A stretch of DNA of 64,000 bases from Acidovorax sp. FHTAMBA (GTDB lineage Bacteria; Pseudomonadota; Gammaproteobacteria; Burkholderiales; Burkholderiaceae_C), in assembly GCF_038958875.1 (NCBI RefSeq), contig NZ_CP152407.1, positions 2,115,501 to 2,179,500 on the forward strand. Direction: 5' to 3'. Positions 60,688-64,000 of this stretch are shown piece after piece. Each line of letters starts with the position of its first letter. Position 1 is the first letter of the stretch. The notes under the pieces were generated by a model. That model was not told the origin of the DNA. It saw only the letters and a list, made by a program, of their open reading frames with translations, and did not search any database. The translations under genes were made by a program, and so were the position numbers.

Positions 60688-61449
60688 ATGAATACCAGCG
60701 CAGTGGCGCAAGCCACGCCCAGCGCGCACGCCTTCACGCAAGAAGCGCGCGACGCCATCTACCACGCCATCTTTTCACGCCGCGATGTGCGCGGGCAGTT
60801 TCTGCCCACACCCGTGCCTGACGAGGTTCTGAGCCGCATCCTCACCGCCGCGCACCATGCGCCCTCTGTGGGCTTCATGCAGCCCTGGAACTTCCTCGTG
60901 GTGCGTTCTCCAGACACCAAGCGCCGCGTGCAGGGTGCCTTTGCCAAGGCCCATGCCGAAGCGGCTGACATGTTCGAGGGCGATAAGCGTGCCGTGTACC
61001 AAAAGCTCAAGCTCGAAGGCATCGTCGAGGCGCCCGTTGGCCTGTGCATCACCTGCGACCGCGAGCGCACCGGCCCCGTGGTGGTGGGGCGCACCCACAT
61101 GAAAACCATGGACCTGTACAGCAGCGTTTGCGCTGTGCAAAACCTGTGGCTGGCTGCGCGCGCGGAAGGGTTGGGCGTGGGCTGGGTCAGCATCTTCCAC
61201 CAGGCCGACCTGCAAGCGGCGTTGGGCATTCCCAAGGGCATCACCCCCATCGCCTACCTGTGCGTGGGCTACGTGAGCCACTTTCACGCCAAGCCCGAAC
61301 TGGAAACTGCCGGCTGGCTGCCGCGCCTGCCCATGGAAGACCTCGTGTATTTCGACCAATGGGGCCAGCGCGACGACCAGCAGCCGCTCATCGCCCACCT
61401 GCGGCGCGACCAGGCCGCCGCCCGGCGCGGGTGCGAAGCCACCGCCTGA
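60688..61449 (+). CDS. bluB: 5,6-Dimethylbenzimidazole synthase BluB
   Basis: Flavin-destroying, oxygen-dependent enzyme that makes DMB, the lower ligand of B12, from FMNH2. It has 253 residues of the nitroreductase fold, with SRRDVRGQF and HHAPSVGFMQPWNFLVV for flavin binding, and EAPVGLCITCDR and AEGLGVGWVSIF later. ATG 60688 follows ACAGGGGA. It is first in a riboswitch-controlled pair with cobT. Confidence 0.94.
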   Translation: MNTSAVAQATPSAHAFTQEARDAIYHAIFSRRDVRGQFLPTPVPDEVLSRILTAAHHAPSVGFMQPWNFLVVRSPDTKRRVQGAFAKAHAEAADMFEGDKRAVYQKLKLEGIVEAPVGLCITCDRERTGPVVVGRTHMKTMDLYSSVCAVQNLWLAARAEGLGVGWVSIFHQADLQAALGIPKGITPIAYLCVGYVSHFHAKPELETAGWLPRLPMEDLVYFDQWGQRDDQQPLIAHLRRDQAAARRGCEATA

Positions 61450-61543
61450 CCCTGCCACCATGCGCCGACCCGCGCGCACTGCCATTGATCGCGCGGCCTG
61501 CGTGTGCGGTCCGCGCTCCACCTGATTGAAAGTTGAACACGCC

Positions 61544-62605
61544 ATGAATACCCGCCTGCCCCTGATTGCCGACATCGCCGACCCGCAGCTCACCCAGGCC
61601 CTGCAGCACAAGCTGGACCACAAGACCAAACCTCTCGGCTCACTGGGCCGCCTGGAGCAGCTTGCGCTGCGCCTGGGCCAGATCCAGGGCACTGCATCGC
61701 CCGAGTTACAGCAGCCGCAGATGGTCGTCTTCGCCGGCGACCACGGCCTGGCCGCGCGCGGCGTGTCGGCCTTCCCGAGCGACGTGACCTGGCAGATGGT
61801 GGAGAACTTCCTCGTCGGCGGCGCCGCCGTGAGCGTGCTGGCGCGCCAGCACGGCCTGGCGCTCACGGTAGTGGACTGCGGCGTGGCGCGCGACATCGCC
61901 CAGCGCGAGACAGCAGCTGGCCAGCCGCGTCTGCTGCTGCGCAAGGTGGCTCCCGGCACGCAGGACGCGAGCCAAGGCCCCGCCATGAGCGCGGCGCAGT
62001 GCGCCCAGGCCCTGAACCACGGCATGGTGCTGGTGCACGAACTGCCAGGCAATGTGCTGCTGCTGGGCGAAATGGGAATTGGCAACACCTCGGTCGCCTC
62101 GCTGCTGCTGGCGCGCGTGTGCGGCCTGCCCATTGCCGAATGCACCGGCGCCGGCACCGGGCTGGACGCCGCGGGGATAGCGCGCAAGCGCACCGTGCTG
62201 CAGCAGGCGCTCGACGCCAACGCCGACGCCACCGCACCGCTCGCCGCCCTGGCCGCGCTCGGCGGCTACGAAGTCGCCGCCATGGTCGGCGCCGTGCTGC
62301 AGGCCGCCGCCGAGCGCCGCGTGATCGTGGTGGACGGCTTCATCACCAGCGCCGCCGTGCTCGTGGCCAGCCGCCTGCAGCCCCATGTGCTGCAGCGCTG
62401 CGTGTTCGCCCACCGCTCGGGCGAACGCGGCCACCAGCTCATGCTGGCGCAAATGCAGGCCGAGCCTTTGCTTCAACTCGACCTGCGCCTGGGCGAAGGC
62501 TCGGGTGCTGCGCTCGCGTGGCCTCTCCTGCAATCGGCCTGCGCCATCCTGCGCGAGATGGCGAGCTTTGAGTCGGCCGGGGTGTCGGGTCAGGCCGCTG
62601 TGTGA
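61544..62605 (+). CDS. cobT: Nicotinate-nucleotide-dimethylbenzimidazole phosphoribosyltransferase
   Basis: Makes alpha-ribazole phosphate from nicotinate mononucleotide and DMB. It has 353 residues. The family segments VFAGDHGLAARGVSAFPSDVT, GEMGIGNTSVAS, ECTGAGTGLD, VVDGFITSAAVL and AHRSGERGHQLML are all present. ATG 61544 follows bluB by 94 bp. In many relatives cobS and a phosphatase follow; here a repeat and a restriction-modification-like gene come next. Confidence 0.95.
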   Translation: MNTRLPLIADIADPQLTQALQHKLDHKTKPLGSLGRLEQLALRLGQIQGTASPELQQPQMVVFAGDHGLAARGVSAFPSDVTWQMVENFLVGGAAVSVLARQHGLALTVVDCGVARDIAQRETAAGQPRLLLRKVAPGTQDASQGPAMSAAQCAQALNHGMVLVHELPGNVLLLGEMGIGNTSVASLLLARVCGLPIAECTGAGTGLDAAGIARKRTVLQQALDANADATAPLAALAALGGYEVAAMVGAVLQAAAERRVIVVDGFITSAAVLVASRLQPHVLQRCVFAHRSGERGHQLMLAQMQAEPLLQLDLRLGEGSGAALAWPLLQSACAILREMASFESAGVSGQAAV

Positions 62606-62622
62606 TGCTTTGCCGGTCGCTA

Positions 62623-62675
62623 CCAAATCAATAGCTTCTTGCGCTGGATGAACAAGCGCTGGAAGATAATTTGGC
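62623..62675 (-). repeat. Palindromic repeat copy 9 (after cobT)
   Basis: On the plus strand CCAAATCAATAGCTTCTTGC, GCTGG, a spacer, AACAAGCGCTGG and AAGATAATTTGG. It is the inverse of the consensus, moderately diverged, and marks the junction between the vitamin genes and the restriction-modification-like gene. Confidence 0.7.
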
Positions 62676-62764
62676 TGATATTTGGTGGAGCGTGACTACA
62701 CGGCGAAAATGGTTCCCCCTACGGTTCCTGCATCCCGGCACCCCATTCATTCGCAAAGCCCCCT

Positions 62765-64000
62765 GTGAGCCTTTACACCCAATTGCAAGCCGCCAAGAGC
62801 GAAGAAGACGTCAAAGACGCATACATCAAGGCCCTGGGACTCAAGGGCTACACCAAGGGTTTGATCGACATCCAAACCAAAGAGATTTGGTTCGAGGCCA
62901 AGGACACCGGCAAGTACTCCAGCTATGCCATGTTCACGCAACTGCTGCATTACGTGCAGGTAGCGTTGAACAAGGGCGAATCGGTTCCGCCCTTCCTGGC
63001 GGTCATCGACACCGAAAAAGCGGCGCTGATGAAAAGCACCGATGTGTTGCCGTTTCTGGCCAAGAAAACCGTCAAATGGGGCAAGTCGGCCAGCCAGTAC
63101 ACCCAGGAGGCACTGGACGCCATATCGGCCCACATTGGTACGCACTTCGTGTCGTTCAAGATTTCCACGCACGAAGACGAATTCATTAGCACTGTCCGTG
63201 CAGCCATCAAGAGCGGCGACATTATCCGCACCCAGATTACCCCTGACAACCTGAAGCAGGTGTTCGATAAATGGGTGGCCATGATTGGCCGCGAGATTGC
63301 CGGCGTGGACGAAGAAAAATACGCCCTGCTGTTCTTTGCGGACATCATGCACGACGGCACCGTGTCCACCCACGCCAACCTGCCCGCCGAACTGCTGCAC
63401 AAAAACGGCGCGCCCGTGTTCAGTCTGGGCGGCAAGATGCTCGAGCTGGGCAACAAGGAAGGCTATCGGCGCTTCTGGGCTATCTACCACCGCCCGCCCA
63501 AGAGCGAGTACCGCGACTACCTGCTGGAGCGCCGCGACAGCCTCATCCCGCTGGACGAACGTAGCTTCAAAGGCGCGTATTACACGCCGCTGCACGTGGT
63601 GGACAAGGCCTATGACAAACTGACCGAAACCCTCGGCAAGAACTGGCAGCGCGAATACATCGTGTGGGATATGTGCTGCGGCGTGGGCAACCTGGAGGTC
63701 AAGCACAGCAACCCGCGCAACGTCTACATGAGCACGCTGGACCAGGCCGATGTGGACGTGATGAAAGCCACCAAGACCTGTGTGGCAGCGCACCGGTTTC
63801 AGTACGACTACCTGAATGACGACATCACCGACGACGGCAAGATCGACTACAGCCTGAGCAATAAGGTGCCGCAAGGGCTGCGCGATGCGATTGCGGCGGG
63901 GAAAAGAATATTGGTGCTGATCAATCCGCCGTACGCAGCCGCGACCAATCGGGGAAACACCGCGCAGGTTGGCGACGCTGAGTACAAATCAGGCGTGGCA
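62765..64000 (+). CDS. Fused type II (IIG-like) restriction-modification protein, 3' end beyond the window
   Basis: 412 residues are visible and the frame is open to the edge. The N-terminus carries a PD-(D/E)xK-like nuclease signature (GLIDIQ...EIWFEAKDTG: Asp35, Glu44, Lys46). The C-terminal part is an adenine-N6 methyltransferase with a SAM motif VWDMCCGVGNLEV (from about residue 300), the preceding GAYYTPLHVVDKAYDKL, and the catalytic NPPY (residues 387-390). This is the layout of single-chain type IIG enzymes or of Eco57I-like methylases. GTG 62765 (VSLYTQLQAAKSEED) is the best start I see. Completeness and target sequence cannot be judged from here. Confidence 0.82.
   Translation, partial: MSLYTQLQAAKSEEDVKDAYIKALGLKGYTKGLIDIQTKEIWFEAKDTGKYSSYAMFTQLLHYVQVALNKGESVPPFLAVIDTEKAALMKSTDVLPFLAKKTVKWGKSASQYTQEALDAISAHIGTHFVSFKISTHEDEFISTVRAAIKSGDIIRTQITPDNLKQVFDKWVAMIGREIAGVDEEKYALLFFADIMHDGTVSTHANLPAELLHKNGAPVFSLGGKMLELGNKEGYRRFWAIYHRPPKSEYRDYLLERRDSLIPLDERSFKGAYYTPLHVVDKAYDKLTETLGKNWQREYIVWDMCCGVGNLEVKHSNPRNVYMSTLDQADVDVMKATKTCVAAHRFQYDYLNDDITDDGKIDYSLSNKVPQGLRDAIAAGKRILVLINPPYAAATNRGNTAQVGDAEYKSGVA

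Noticed and set aside
1..64000. tRNA genes, CRISPR arrays or prophage
   Set aside because: I looked for tRNA T-loop patterns, regularly spaced repeats and phage structural genes and saw none. The dispersed palindromic repeats are far apart and not array-like.

Overview
The window looks like a chromosomal segment of a high-GC betaproteobacterium in the Burkholderiales, most likely family Comamonadaceae (Acidovorax-like). The grounds are the gene families present (Bug-type receptor, Trp-rich small protein, BASS transporter), the anaerobic-respiration gene order, and a short palindromic repeat present in about nine copies that I associate with Comamonadaceae genomes. Coding density is high. I saw no tRNA or rRNA gene, no CRISPR array and no phage block.

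Left part (1-20.4 kb), core metabolism: murI (cut by the edge), head-to-head class I and class II fumarases, an IS30-family element, a Crp/Fnr regulator, acs, a cytochrome c, ilvD with a divergent LysR regulator, lgt, and a malonate-utilisation operon (GntR regulator, malonyl-CoA decarboxylase, orphan Bug receptor, crotonase-like protein, malonyl-CoA synthetase).

Middle (20.5-32.2 kb), a microaerobic/anaerobic block: usp, ccoI-ccoS, ccoNOQP, ccoG, ccoH, fnr, hemN and a COG2836 membrane protein. Three clear FNR boxes (before ccoI/usp, ccoN and fnr/hemN) make this look like a local FNR regulon that contains its own regulator gene. It is followed by an overlapping HD-GYP / PAS-GGDEF-EAL pair for cyclic-di-GMP, a TauE-type exporter, and a cell-division locus (TIGR02449-like gene, zapA, 6S RNA).

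Right part (37.9-62.6 kb), a cobalamin region opened by two B12 riboswitches. The first precedes btuB-cobB-cobU-btuFCD-cobO, then a complete Wadjet anti-plasmid defence system jetABCD, then cobD-cobC, a HipA-like kinase/DUF3037 pair, and cobQ. All lie on one strand, mostly with start and stop codons overlapping by a few bases. The second riboswitch precedes bluB-cobT. Between them sit fadD and a bile acid:Na+ symporter family gene. The most striking point is that a whole defence system is embedded in a riboswitch-headed vitamin operon, with jetD overlapping cobD at ATGA. At the right edge, just after cobT, begins a fused restriction-modification-like protein that runs off the window.
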